Counted from the first letter of the stretch, positions 32,071 through 41,290 are shown. The stretch is 46,717 bases of DNA from an uncultured Porphyromonas sp. (GCA_900539765.1 UQDF01000010.1:1-46717), one strand, 5' to 3'. Numbers and translations are program-made. The notes: a model not told the origin generated them from the sequence alone.

Positions 32071-35000
32071 CTACTTGCGTTCGCAGATTGTCTTGTAGTC
32101 GCACCCCTCGCAAATCTCCTGTACAGGGGTTTGGAAGAACTCCTTCTCAGGGTTTACTAGCTGGTCCAAGTATTCTAATACGATCCCTCTGATTACGTCT
32201 AGATCTTTGGGGACATCAAAGTATATCGCCCCTTCACTAGCTGGCACAGCAGGAGCCAGCGAATAGAGCGTAGGCTGCACCTCCTGAAGTCCAGCCTTTG
32301 CCTGCTGAGCATAGAGCAAGGCGTAGAGATAAGACTGTAGCATGTAGCCACCTAGCTTATAGTTGCTTTTCTGAAAGCGCCAGCTTGTTAGCGTATCGGA
32401 GTCTAGCTCTGTTAGCTTCTTAGCCTTCTTAATCGTCCCTGTCTTGTAGTCTACGATGCGACAGACACCGCCACAGACTTTGTCTACTCGGTCGGGCTGA
32501 CCAGTCATGTGTATGGTATGCGTGTCCCACTGGAAGACGTTCTTTATCTTCGTCTCACTAGCCAGCAGTTGGAGCGTGCCACTGTCCCCGAGCAAGAGGC
32601 GGTCTATCTCTAGAGCCTTGTAGATGTATCGCTCCAGGTCTGTCAGGAGGATCTCATCGGGGGTACTCTTGTCAGAGACAATCTCTTTATAGATATCTGT
32701 CAGCGTCTGGCGGGAGACCTTGTGCTCGAGCTGATCCCGAGTGATGACGTCCCCTGCCTTCTGTACCAGTCCTTTGTAAAACCGCTCTAGATACTCATGC
32801 ACCATCGAACCCAGCTCTATCTGTGTCACCACTCCTGGCTCGGGCTGAGGCTCGCCGACACCCTTTATCTTCTTAAGGTAAAACTGATAAGGACACTTGT
32901 AGTAAGTGATCAGGTCAGATGGAGAGAATGTCCTCTCGCCCGAAGCTAACTGCTCTAGGTAGTGACGCACTTCCTCGTCTTGGCCTGTAATCTGGGGTAC
33001 CGTTTCGTCTCTCGCCTCCAGTGGGTCAGCATAAGCAGACTCATAGAGCGGTAAGCCTGTCAGATAGCGTATCTGATCCACATAGCGCGAAGGCTCCATC
33101 GAGGAGATGCTCTTAGGACGAGTATCTTGGAGTAGATACACTTCCTTAGCGCCCTGTATGAGTCGATAGAAGTGATAAGCATTGGTATCGTCTTCGGTAC
33201 GGTAAGTGGTCATATGAGCAGCTCGTCGCAATAGGTCGGGGATGAGCGTCGTCGTATGGCTCGACTTAGGCAGATCGCCCTCCTGCACATTGAGCATGAT
33301 CACATAATCAAAGGTGAGCGTACGGGTCTCCAAAAAGCCCATCACCTGCAAGCCCTCTAGCGGAGCACCCTCGAAGGGGATACTCCCCACAGCTATCAGC
33401 TGCTCCAAGAGATAGGCGACATGCTGCGGAGTGTCTAGCAGATCGAGATTGCCAGCGCTCGAAGTTAGCAGGTTAGTGATCTGTGTGATATGGCGGACGA
33501 TCTGGTCGAGTGCTTCCGAGAGGATTACTTGATCTATTGGCTCGTCAGAGGCTTCGTCCGCATCTTGCTCTAGCACTGAGGAGGTTCCTTTGAGCAGCTC
33601 TAGCAGTTGACCTACACGACCGAGTAGCTCTCTACCGGTGAAGCTGGGTGTGAGTATCTCTAGGAGAGGTTGTCGTATCGCCTCATCAGCATCCTTCGTA
33701 AGCTCCTCGAGGATCTTACGAAGCTCCGATGCTTTGATAGCGTAGTGGTGCAGAGCTATCTGCTCCATCAGAGCAGTCGTCAGCTCGCCAAAGAGCTTGC
33801 GCGTCAAGGGCGCCGCTAGCCAAAGCTGCAAGCGTGAGCAGGTGAGCTTGACACGAGCTAGCTCTCTATCCGAGGGCCTAACGAGCCCGAAGATGTTTAG
33901 GTACCTACGTATCCAGGTCGCCACGGAGGTGTACTGGAGGGGGTAACCCATAGTCACGTTGAGCGACGTGCAGGTCGGTTGCTTGAGCGACTTCATCAGA
34001 GGGATGAGCGTCTTCTCATCATTGAGGACGATCGCTATGCGTAGCTCCTCGAGTGCCTTAGGGTCGCGTTCGATAATCTCATCGATGAGACTATTGACCA
34101 CTTGTGACTGGAGAATGGTCGAGTTGAGCGAGAGGAGATGTATCTCTGGCGAATGCACACAGTCCACTTCTCCGTCTATGACCTCGCCCCCGAGATGATT
34201 GACGTTTTGCTTGATCGTACGGTAGAGATAATCTGTAAATTCATCCGGAGTGGCTAGCTCGTCTGGAGTGGCTGGAGCGGCTAGCGAGACCTTCTGCCAG
34301 TAGAGCTGCACCTTGAGCGCATCTGCATCGGCTGTCTGTAGCTTCTTAATAATCTTCTGCTCCGCTGGCGTCAGGTTGTATAGCCCCACGAAGGAGACCA
34401 AGCTAATCTTCGAGCCACTATGACGACGTAGCTCTTTGAGTAGATCATCGTCCGTAAAGCCTCGCTCCGCAACGAGCCTATAAGCGGCAGCTCGGTACGC
34501 CACCCCAAGTTCGGTCAAACGTGCATTAAATCGCTTATAAATCTCTCTCCAGACGACGGAGAAGTGAAGATACGCCTCGCCTTGCGGTCTTTCGAAAAAG
34601 TCTTTAGGCAGTGTGGTCCAAAACTTGCGAATTGCCTCGCACTCCTCTTTTTTCAAGAAGGAGTAGTCATCAAAAGCATCCAGCTCCTCGAGATTTCCCA
34701 AGAGCATCTCCACATTTGCCAAAGCTAGATCCATATCTTGGAAATCTCGCAACATGCGCTCCGTCTGACTCAGGCGGAGCATTTGGTCTGTCTCCGCCTT
34801 CGCCTCGTCCTGCTCCGCCAGATAAGCTGCGTAGACCTCATAGAGTATCGATATGAGTGCTGTATTGTCTAGGATGACCCGCCCACTCATCTCTGTAATC
34901 CACTCGTCGATGGTGACGATGCGAGGCAGGATTGTGGCAGCATCGGTCAGTTGCGCGACAAGTTCACGCTGTAAGAATGTGCCAGCACGCTTCGTCGGCA

Positions 35001-35085
35001 CCACCACCAGCTGCTCTCTCAGCGGGGTGTCACTACTGAGCAGTCGCCTGACGACCTGCGAGAGGAAGTTGTCACTAGAGTCCAT
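32071..35085 (-). CDS. AddB-like PD-(D/E)XK nuclease with Fe-S cluster motif
   Basis: A 1004-residue protein with an inactivated-helicase-like N-terminal region (LVVVPTKRAGTFLQREL) and a C-terminal RecB-type nuclease domain. The nuclease domain shows VDYKTGT (from 878, with Asp879 and Lys881). Cys731 (YYKCPYQFYL) plus Cys992, Cys995 and Cys1001 (CEGCDYKTIC) form the four-cysteine pattern that holds an iron-sulphur cluster in AddB. It should process double-strand breaks together with an AddA/RecB-like helicase, which is not in the window. It overlaps the CPBP gene by 11 bp. The order within this operon is not obviously functional. Confidence 0.85.
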   Translation of the reverse strand: MDSSDNFLSQVVRRLLSSDTPLREQLVVVPTKRAGTFLQRELVAQLTDAATILPRIVTIDEWITEMSGRVILDNTALISILYEVYAAYLAEQDEAKAETDQMLRLSQTERMLRDFQDMDLALANVEMLLGNLEELDAFDDYSFLKKEECEAIRKFWTTLPKDFFERPQGEAYLHFSVVWREIYKRFNARLTELGVAYRAAAYRLVAERGFTDDDLLKELRRHSGSKISLVSFVGLYNLTPAEQKIIKKLQTADADALKVQLYWQKVSLAAPATPDELATPDEFTDYLYRTIKQNVNHLGGEVIDGEVDCVHSPEIHLLSLNSTILQSQVVNSLIDEIIERDPKALEELRIAIVLNDEKTLIPLMKSLKQPTCTSLNVTMGYPLQYTSVATWIRRYLNIFGLVRPSDRELARVKLTCSRLQLWLAAPLTRKLFGELTTALMEQIALHHYAIKASELRKILEELTKDADEAIRQPLLEILTPSFTGRELLGRVGQLLELLKGTSSVLEQDADEASDEPIDQVILSEALDQIVRHITQITNLLTSSAGNLDLLDTPQHVAYLLEQLIAVGSIPFEGAPLEGLQVMGFLETRTLTFDYVIMLNVQEGDLPKSSHTTTLIPDLLRRAAHMTTYRTEDDTNAYHFYRLIQGAKEVYLLQDTRPKSISSMEPSRYVDQIRYLTGLPLYESAYADPLEARDETVPQITGQDEEVRHYLEQLASGERTFSPSDLITYYKCPYQFYLKKIKGVGEPQPEPGVVTQIELGSMVHEYLERFYKGLVQKAGDVITRDQLEHKVSRQTLTDIYKEIVSDKSTPDEILLTDLERYIYKALEIDRLLLGDSGTLQLLASETKIKNVFQWDTHTIHMTGQPDRVDKVCGGVCRIVDYKTGTIKKAKKLTELDSDTLTSWRFQKSNYKLGGYMLQSYLYALLYAQQAKAGLQEVQPTLYSLAPAVPASEGAIYFDVPKDLDVIRGIVLEYLDQLVNPEKEFFQTPVQEICEGCDYKTICERK

Positions 35086-35764
35086 AGATACCCAAGACTA
35101 AAAGGTTATTAAACATATGTAGCGCAACCGATGGCCAGAGTGAGCCTGTAGCCCAGCGCAGGTAGCCCAGTAGGAGCGCAAGGAAGAAGATCGGCAGTAT
35201 GCCCACAGGGTTGAGGTGCATTATGGCAAAAAGTAGCGCAGGAAGGAGGATAACGCTCCAACGTGGGAAGCGTCTCAGCATCATCCACCCCATAAGCGCC
35301 CCTCGGAAGAAGAGTTCCTCGGCAAGCGGTGTCAGCACCCCGACGATGAGGAGAGACCACCATATATTTGACTCCTCGATGAGCGTATTCTGCGCCTCCT
35401 CGACCAGCTTGCTCCAGTTGCGTAGCCACGCTCCGCCCCACCCCTCTGGCCATACGTTGACAAGCGCTTCGTTGCCCCACGAGAGGAGCAGATAGATGCC
35501 TACAGCGAGAATGGCGTAGAGGAGACAACGTACCGGCTTCACACCCTTCAAGTATCGTCTGAGCGGTTCGAGTGGCAGGGCTAGCAGTACACTAGGCTCC
35601 TGCGGAGCGGGCTGATGGTAGAGCCATCGGTAGCCCCACAAATAGGTCCAAGTGGCAAGTAGCGCACTACCTCCGAAGGCGATGACACCCACCCAAGAGA
35701 CTGGGAGCAGTGGGTAAGCCAGCACAAAGAGGATTAAAGAGTATAGGAGCAGTAAGACCAGCAT
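35075..35764 (-). CDS. CPBP (CAAX protease-like) intramembrane metalloprotease
   Basis: A 229-residue integral membrane protein with about six hydrophobic segments. The CPBP motifs are intact: EELFFRG (Glu149, Glu150, Arg154), FAIMH (His183) and ALHMFNN near residue 217. The bacterial family includes proteases and scaffolds of unclear substrate. It is coupled at both ends: its ATG overlaps the stop of the beta-barrel gene (TGATG), and its 3' end overlaps the AddB-like gene by 11 bp. Confidence 0.88.
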   Translation of the reverse strand: MLVLLLLYSLILFVLAYPLLPVSWVGVIAFGGSALLATWTYLWGYRWLYHQPAPQEPSVLLALPLEPLRRYLKGVKPVRCLLYAILAVGIYLLLSWGNEALVNVWPEGWGGAWLRNWSKLVEEAQNTLIEESNIWWSLLIVGVLTPLAEELFFRGALMGWMMLRRFPRWSVILLPALLFAIMHLNPVGILPIFFLALLLGYLRWATGSLWPSVALHMFNNLLVLGIYGL

Positions 35765-36441
35765 CAGCGCACCTTAAAGTAATAGCCCAGCCCCACTGTG
35801 ACACCCATCTCGCCCGCACGACCATAGTCGTCGCGCACAGTCGTGGCAAAGATGTCGCTCAGTCCGTAGTAGAAGTGTCCGCTCAGCGTGATCCTATGCC
35901 TCTGCGCTATGTCTAGACTCATAACGGGACCACCCTTGAGTCCCCACGAGAACTTGCTCACGAGCGGATAGACATGTCGTCTCTGCACGATGGGTCGTGT
36001 CTCTTCGCTCGGTGTGGGGCTACTCACATCTCGTATGATGTAGCCCACACTTGGTCCCACCTCTAGTCCTAGCTGGAAAGCGCCAAAGGGGTAATAGAGG
36101 TGTGCCATCAGCGTCAAGTCAATGAAGTCCATATCTCTTGAGAAGCTGTAGGCGATCGGCTCCGTATACTCCTCTCGCCATCCACGCTGCTCGTAAGAGA
36201 GACGCATCGTCATGCCCGTATATTTCTGATTGGTCAGCAGTACCCCCACGTAGCCCATAGCGCCTAGATGGGGTAGCATCTGCACACGTGGCACCAAGTC
36301 GAGCATCGAGCCACTCACACCTCCACCACCTCCTATGCGCACCTCTAGAGGCTTCAGCTGTGAGCGCTGAGCCTGTACGGGGAGTACAGTGCAGAGGAGT
36401 GTGAGGAGCAGTCCGCTCCACCATTTCATCAAGCTTTGCAT
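35764..36441 (-). CDS. outer-membrane beta-barrel protein
   Basis: A 225-residue exported protein with signal peptide (about 1-25, ending VQAQ). The remainder alternates hydrophobic and polar residues (YVGVLLTNQKYTGMTMRLSYEQRGWREEY, DFIDLTLMAHLYYPFGAFQLGLEVGPSVGYII) and ends in GVTVGLGYYFKVR, as in 8- to 10-stranded barrels of the PorT-like type. No specific function can be read. It follows the LysM protein gene after 9 bp and overlaps the CPBP gene by 1 bp. Confidence 0.8.
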   Translation of the reverse strand: MQSLMKWWSGLLLTLLCTVLPVQAQRSQLKPLEVRIGGGGGVSGSMLDLVPRVQMLPHLGAMGYVGVLLTNQKYTGMTMRLSYEQRGWREEYTEPIAYSFSRDMDFIDLTLMAHLYYPFGAFQLGLEVGPSVGYIIRDVSSPTPSEETRPIVQRRHVYPLVSKFSWGLKGGPVMSLDIAQRHRITLSGHFYYGLSDIFATTVRDDYGRAGEMGVTVGLGYYFKVR

Positions 36442-36450
36442 AGTGCTGAC

Positions 36451-37974
36451 CTACTCGGCTAGGGGAATCTGCTGACGCTTCACCCCCCGTGGACTATAAG
36501 TGATGAAGAAGAGGTTCAGGTTCGTATAGCCCCCATTACCTGAGTTATGCCCTGTGACAGCTGGTGCAAAGAGGAAGCCCGACTGCAGACCATCGCTAGG
36601 TAGCTGATGCTGGTACTGCTGGAAGCCTCGTCCATATGACGAGAGAGCCGCTATAAAGTAGCGCACCACGTCGTACCCCAGCATCGCATAGCTTGGATAG
36701 CCCTCCTCTATATCACGTCCGTACCAATGCTTGTAGGCGTCTCTAACTTGCTGACTCTCGGGTAGCTCCCGATCCCAGTAAAAGGTGGAGAAGATCGTTG
36801 CCCCCACCGCTTGCAGACGCTCATCTATACTCTTACCGTAGGTCTGCCACTGCGGATATCCAAAGAGCTGATAGTCACTCGTCGAGAGCTGCGCATCACG
36901 CATCGCATCTAGTACCGCTGTGAGGTCCTGTTGCTTGCTTGAGTTGAGCAGGATCACACACTTCTTACCACTCAGGCGAGGCCACTGCCCTATCGTTAGC
37001 TCCCGCAGAGAGCGACTCTGCGTGGAGATGCCCGCCTCTCGGCAGGCTGTCTCGATCGCCTTGAACTTGTCCGCCTGATCACCTTCGCCACAGCGCACGA
37101 GTAGCACCTCACAGCCAGCATAACGCTCTACAAAAGCGCTCTGCAATCTCTGCGTGACACGATACTGTGCGGGGTTGAGCTGGAAGAAGAGGTCATATAG
37201 TTGCCCCCTACCGCTCTGCCATACGAAGGGCGAGAGATAGACCGCCTGCTGCGCCTTAGCGCGCTGCGCCAGTAGCTCCACGCTCTGCTCTGAGTCTCCA
37301 CCGATGATTAGGTCGTACCGCTCACCTTCCTTGCTCTTGAGGAGCTGCTCGAGTGCTGAGCTATTGACGGCTGCATCCACCTGTAGATCGATGTTCACAC
37401 CCTGACGCTGTAATCGCTCGATAGCTAGCAGTGCACCCTCGTAAAAGTGCAGATAGCGACTAGGCTGCCCACTCTCTCGCAAGGGTAGTATCAGAGCCAC
37501 ACGCACCTGCTCTAGCTGATTACCATTCAGCGGATTAGGCGCCTGCTCTAGCTTAGCTCCTGAGGCTACTACCATGCGCTCTCCTACTGCAATCTGCGCA
37601 TCATGCTTCTGCGGATTGAGCTCGAGAAGCTTGCTCACCGTCAAGCCGTACTTACGACTGATGCTGTAAAGCGTCTCGCCAGACTGCACCACGTGAATGC
37701 CTGGCTCCGTCTGTGCAACAGCTGGCGCCTCGACATAGATCGTGTCAGGCTTGCCCTGGGGGATCAAGAGCGTCTGCCCCTCACGAATGCCCCACTGACT
37801 GCCCTCGTTGAGCCGGTAAATCTCCTCCTCAGAGACTCCGTAGCGCTTGGAGATCGAGTAGACCGTCTCCTGCTTCTTGACCACATGCCGCAGAGGAGCC
37901 TGAGCCATAAGCGTTGAGGTGACTAGGAGCAGGCTCATGGTGAGCAAGAGGAGACGCTGTAATATCTGTTTCAT
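36451..37974 (-). CDS. LysM-domain protein fused to a periplasmic-binding-protein fold
   Basis: A 507-residue exported protein. After the signal peptide (about 1-25, ending LMAQ) come two LysM peptidoglycan-binding modules (about 29-72: HVVKKQETVYSISKRYGVSEEEIYRLN; and about 91-135: HVVQSGETLYSISRKYGLTVSKLLELN). A type-1 periplasmic-binding-protein-like domain follows (about 155-495: VRVALILPLRES, FYEGALLAIERL, LIIGGDSEQSVELLA). It probably sits in the periplasm bound to peptidoglycan and senses or holds a ligand, as in other Bacteroidota. The start at 37974 gives the signal peptide; a longer frame runs over the promoter. It heads the long minus-strand operon down to yigZ. Confidence 0.87.
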   Translation of the reverse strand: MKQILQRLLLLTMSLLLVTSTLMAQAPLRHVVKKQETVYSISKRYGVSEEEIYRLNEGSQWGIREGQTLLIPQGKPDTIYVEAPAVAQTEPGIHVVQSGETLYSISRKYGLTVSKLLELNPQKHDAQIAVGERMVVASGAKLEQAPNPLNGNQLEQVRVALILPLRESGQPSRYLHFYEGALLAIERLQRQGVNIDLQVDAAVNSSALEQLLKSKEGERYDLIIGGDSEQSVELLAQRAKAQQAVYLSPFVWQSGRGQLYDLFFQLNPAQYRVTQRLQSAFVERYAGCEVLLVRCGEGDQADKFKAIETACREAGISTQSRSLRELTIGQWPRLSGKKCVILLNSSKQQDLTAVLDAMRDAQLSTSDYQLFGYPQWQTYGKSIDERLQAVGATIFSTFYWDRELPESQQVRDAYKHWYGRDIEEGYPSYAMLGYDVVRYFIAALSSYGRGFQQYQHQLPSDGLQSGFLFAPAVTGHNSGNGGYTNLNLFFITYSPRGVKRQQIPLAE

Positions 37975-37999
37975 CGGTTTATCTCTCTTTTTACTCAGA

Positions 38000-38031
38000 C
38001 AAAGGTAGCATAAATAGCACTCTTGGTCAAC
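38000..38031 (-). promoter_or_regulatory. promoter of the LysM-yigZ operon
   Basis: On the minus strand, GTTG (38031-38028, three of four bases of TTTG), a 20-nt spacer and TACCTTTG (38007-38000), 25 bp before the ATG at 37974. A repeat array begins about 20 bp upstream of this promoter. Confidence 0.6.
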
Positions 38032-38050
38032 CATTCTCCCCAAGAGATTT

Positions 38051-38138
38051 TAGTTTCATACGGATGGAACTCTAGTTTCATACGGATGGAACTACAGTGC
38101 CTATGGGGGTTGGCACTGGAGTTTCACCAGATGGAACT
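38051..38138. repeat. 22-bp-phased palindrome array, different core
   Basis: Two perfect copies of the near-palindrome GTTTCATACGGATGGAAC are at 38053-38070 and 38075-38092, exactly 22 bp apart. A palindrome CAGTGCC...GGCACTG (38095-38118) follows, then a variant GTTTCACCAGATGGAAC at 38121-38137. Centres are 22, 23 and 22.5 bp apart. The cores have no sequence similarity to CCACGTGG, but the pitch is the same as in the other arrays. The array sits immediately upstream of the LysM promoter. Confidence 0.8.
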
Positions 38139-38219
38139 TACATCTCCGCACCTTCAGGCAAGAAAAAAGTACCCGTAGCAAAACTACGAGGACTCACAGA
38201 TGTTCGTTTGACGAGGTGA

Positions 38220-39365
38220 CTATCGGGGAAGCTGCTCCGTGGCTAAGGCGGTCGCCCGGTCGTGGTAGTGCAGCAGTGCTTCGAGCGTTGGAGTGGCGTC
38301 ATAGGATACGGCCGTCATAATTGGCTCGATAAGTTGCGCTATCTCGGTGAAGCCGATTCGCTCATCGAGGAAGGCGCGCACAGCGACCTCGTTGGCAGCA
38401 TTGAGCAAGCAAGGGATATTGCCGCCTTGTCGGAACGCTTCGAAGGCTAGTCCCAAGCAGGGAAAGTGGGCAGCGTCTGGCTCCTCAAAGTGAAGCGTGG
38501 TGCCGACAAACGGCTGACGAGCTATGGGCAGTGGCTCACGCACACCGCCATGGAGTGCTAGGCTGATCGGAAGACGCATGTCGGGGACGGCTAGCTGCGC
38601 CTTGACCGAGCCATCGGCAAACTGCACCATCGAGTGCACGACGCTCTCGGGGTGTATCAAGATAGAGATCTGATCTGCTGAGACGGCAAAGAGGTGGCAT
38701 GCCTCCATCATCTCAAAGCCTTTGTTCATCATCGTTGCCGAGTCGATCGTCACCTTAGCGCCCATCGACCAGCGTGGGTGATGTAGCGCATCAGCTACGG
38801 TGACTTGGCTTAGCTGGTCGAGTGGCATCTGCCAAAAGGGGCCTCCACTAGCCGTGAGCCAAATACGCTCGAGAGGGGTCTCCTCGCCCATCAAGCATTG
38901 GTAGATAGCAGAGTGCTCCGAGTCCACGGGGAGGATGCGCACGCCGTGTTCCCGAGCAGAGCGCATGATGAGTTGCCCTGCCACCACGAGGGTCTCCTTA
39001 TTGGCCAAAGCAATCTCATGACCGCTCTCTATAGCGAGGAGTGTGGGGTGCAGACCTGCGAAGCCGACGAGGGCGGAGAGCATAACGTCGTAGTCGCTAT
39101 GCTGCGCCAGTTCGCAGAGCCCCTCGGCACCAACGAGTATGGTGCAGGTTAGTCCTTTGAGGAGTGTGGCATGCTCTGCGGCTGCTTTTTCGTTAGCTAC
39201 GACCACGACGGCTGGATGATATTTCTCCGCCTGCTCTACGAGGAGAGGTACGTTGCGATGAGTGGTGAGGGCATAGACGGAGAGCAACTCGGGGTGAAAG
39301 GAGATGACCTCCAGTGCCTGAGTGCCGATACTGCCTGTCGAGCCAAAGAGTGCGATGCGTCGCAT
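38220..39365 (-). CDS. dxr: 1-deoxy-D-xylulose-5-phosphate reductoisomerase
   Basis: A 381-residue enzyme of the MEP isoprenoid pathway that converts DXP to MEP with NADPH. It shows the NADPH-binding GSTGSIGTQALEVI at 8-21, NKETLVVAG, the metal- and substrate-binding DSEHSAIYQCL, and SGGPF. It is 33 bp after rimM and ends the lysS-to-dxr minus-strand run. In many Bacteroidota an rseP protease gene follows dxr; here a repeat array and the LysM gene come next. Confidence 0.95.
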   Translation of the reverse strand: MRRIALFGSTGSIGTQALEVISFHPELLSVYALTTHRNVPLLVEQAEKYHPAVVVVANEKAAAEHATLLKGLTCTILVGAEGLCELAQHSDYDVMLSALVGFAGLHPTLLAIESGHEIALANKETLVVAGQLIMRSAREHGVRILPVDSEHSAIYQCLMGEETPLERIWLTASGGPFWQMPLDQLSQVTVADALHHPRWSMGAKVTIDSATMMNKGFEMMEACHLFAVSADQISILIHPESVVHSMVQFADGSVKAQLAVPDMRLPISLALHGGVREPLPIARQPFVGTTLHFEEPDAAHFPCLGLAFEAFRQGGNIPCLLNAANEVAVRAFLDERIGFTEIAQLIEPIMTAVSYDATPTLEALLHYHDRATALATEQLPR

Positions 39366-39398
39366 AGTGTGTAGTCTGCTTGAGAAAAGGGAATGGGC

Positions 39399-39944
39399 TT
39401 ATAGGTCTAGTAGCCCTTGGGGAATGTGTAGCTGGATGGTTTTGCTCTCAGGATCTATCGCCTCGACCAGCTCCTCGTGGATGGGGATCAAGCGCTGGGT
39501 GCCGTCGGAGGTTTCGATCGTGAGGAGGATGTTTTCCGTTTGGTCATTGACCTCTAGGATCGTGCCGATAGGTTCCCCCTCGGGGGTGAGGACTCGGAAG
39601 CCGATGAAGTGATCCCAGCTATAAGCGACCTCGCTCTCTGCCAGTAGCTCTGTGGGAACGAAAAGACGCCACCCCGTCATCTGCTCGGCGATCGATCTGT
39701 CAGCGACATGCGCTAGGGTGAGCAGGTAACTATCGCCCTTGCTACGATAGCTTAGGAGCTGGTACGGCACGGGTAGCGCATCGATCTCGGCAAAGAGGTA
39801 AAAGGCTTCGCAACTAGGGTCGCTGCAGAGTGTCTCCAGCTCAATGGTCAGGTAAGCAGTTAGCTCACCACGCACGCCATGTGGCTTGCCTAGGTGACCA
39901 ACGGGCGTGAGCTCTGGTACGGTAAAAGCGGTCGTGCTACTCAT
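39399..39944 (-). CDS. rimM: 16S rRNA processing protein RimM
   Basis: A 181-residue ribosome maturation factor that binds ribosomal protein S19 during 30S assembly. The N-terminal RimM barrel (PVGHLGKPHGVRGELTAY) and the C-terminal PRC-barrel (HFIGFRVLTPEGEPIGTILEV...LIPIHEELVEAIDPESKTIQLHIPQGLLDL) are both clear. It overlaps murA by 8 bp. This murA-rimM-dxr order is recognisable in other Bacteroidota. Confidence 0.93.
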   Translation of the reverse strand: MSSTTAFTVPELTPVGHLGKPHGVRGELTAYLTIELETLCSDPSCEAFYLFAEIDALPVPYQLLSYRSKGDSYLLTLAHVADRSIAEQMTGWRLFVPTELLAESEVAYSWDHFIGFRVLTPEGEPIGTILEVNDQTENILLTIETSDGTQRLIPIHEELVEAIDPESKTIQLHIPQGLLDL

Positions 39945-41247
39945 CGCGTCTCTCGATGTGAGCGCCTAGAGCGTTGAGCCGCTCGTGTAGATGCTGGTAG
40001 CCACGATCTATCTGCTCGGCATTGTTGACCACGCTGGTGCCATCGGCGCTCATAGCGGCAATCAAAAGCGCAATACCTGCGCGTATATCTGGCGAAGCCA
40101 TCACGGCAGGACGCAAGCGGGTCTGGTGATCCTTGCCAACGACCACTGCTCGGTGTGGGTCGCAGAGGATAATCTGTGCACCCATATCGATGAGCTTATC
40201 CACAAAGAAGAGACGGCTCTCAAACATCTTCTGATGAATGAGGACTGTCCCCTTGGCTTGTGTGGCTACAACGAGGAAGACGCTCAGCAGGTCTGGCGTC
40301 AGTCCTGGCCACGGGGCATCGGCGATGGTGAGGATAGAACCATCCATAAAGGTCTCTATCTCGTAGCTCTCTTTGGCGGGTATGATAAGGTCATCGCCTC
40401 GCTCTATGATCTCAATGCCGAGCTTGCGAAACATCTGCGGTATGAGTCCTAGGTCAGGCAGACCGACGTCCTTGAGCGTCAGCTCGCTTTGCGTCATAGC
40501 TGCGATGCCGATGAAGCTACCCACCTCGATCATATCAGGTAGGATGCGATGCGTCGTGCCGTGTAGTCGCTCGACCCCTTCGATGGTGAGCAGATTAGAG
40601 CCAATGCCTGAGATGCGAGCTCCCATAGAGACGAGCATACGACAAAGCTGCTGTATGTATGGTTCGCAGGCAGCATTATATATAGTGGTCTTGCCCTCTG
40701 CTAGGACAGCCGACATAATCACATTGGCGGTACCTGTCACGGAGGCTTCCTCGAGGTGCATATAAGCTCCTCGTAGCTGTGGCACCTCTATGCGAAAGGC
40801 TCTATGCTCCTGATCATACTCGCACTCCGCCCCTAGGGTGGCAATGCCGATCAGATGGGTGTCGAGTCGGCGGCGTCCTATCTGATCACCGCCGGGCTTG
40901 GGGAAGACCGCATGCCTACAACGACCGACGAGAGGACCAACGAGTAGGACGGAGCCACGCAATATCTTGCTTTCATGGAGGAACTGCGGAGAGTCGACGA
41001 AGTCTAGATCTATCTCCTGAGCTCTGAAGCGATATCTGTCGTGACTGAGTCGTGTCACCTCGACACCGAGCAGCTCTACGAGCTTGATGAGATTGTTGAC
41101 ATCGAGGATGTCAGGTACATTCTCTAGGATGACCTCTTCGCTGGTTAGTAAGGTGGCGGCGATGACTTGGAGAGCTTCATTTTTAGCTCCCTGTATGGTT
41201 ACCTCGCCATAGAGTCTGTGACCTCCCTCGATGATGTAAGATGCCAT
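39937..41247 (-). CDS. murA: UDP-N-acetylglucosamine 1-carboxyvinyltransferase with Asp at the fosfomycin site
   Basis: A 436-residue MurA, which transfers enolpyruvate from PEP to UDP-GlcNAc in the first committed step of peptidoglycan synthesis. Family features include the conserved Lys-Asn in QGAKNE (about 20-24), RRRLDTH and DLLSVFLVVATQAKG. The loop residue that is Cys115 in E. coli (PGGCTIG) is Asp121 here (PGGDQIG). A Cys-to-Asp change at this position is known in other bacteria to keep activity but block the covalent action of fosfomycin. The gene starts 43 bp after the DUF4290 gene. Confidence 0.95.
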   Translation of the reverse strand: MASYIIEGGHRLYGEVTIQGAKNEALQVIAATLLTSEEVILENVPDILDVNNLIKLVELLGVEVTRLSHDRYRFRAQEIDLDFVDSPQFLHESKILRGSVLLVGPLVGRCRHAVFPKPGGDQIGRRRLDTHLIGIATLGAECEYDQEHRAFRIEVPQLRGAYMHLEEASVTGTANVIMSAVLAEGKTTIYNAACEPYIQQLCRMLVSMGARISGIGSNLLTIEGVERLHGTTHRILPDMIEVGSFIGIAAMTQSELTLKDVGLPDLGLIPQMFRKLGIEIIERGDDLIIPAKESYEIETFMDGSILTIADAPWPGLTPDLLSVFLVVATQAKGTVLIHQKMFESRLFFVDKLIDMGAQIILCDPHRAVVVGKDHQTRLRPAVMASPDIRAGIALLIAAMSADGTSVVNNAEQIDRGYQHLHERLNALGAHIERRDE

Positions 41248-41290
41248 AAGCTAGTGTCGTAAGAGTAAGGTAGTGGGATGTCTGTATCGG

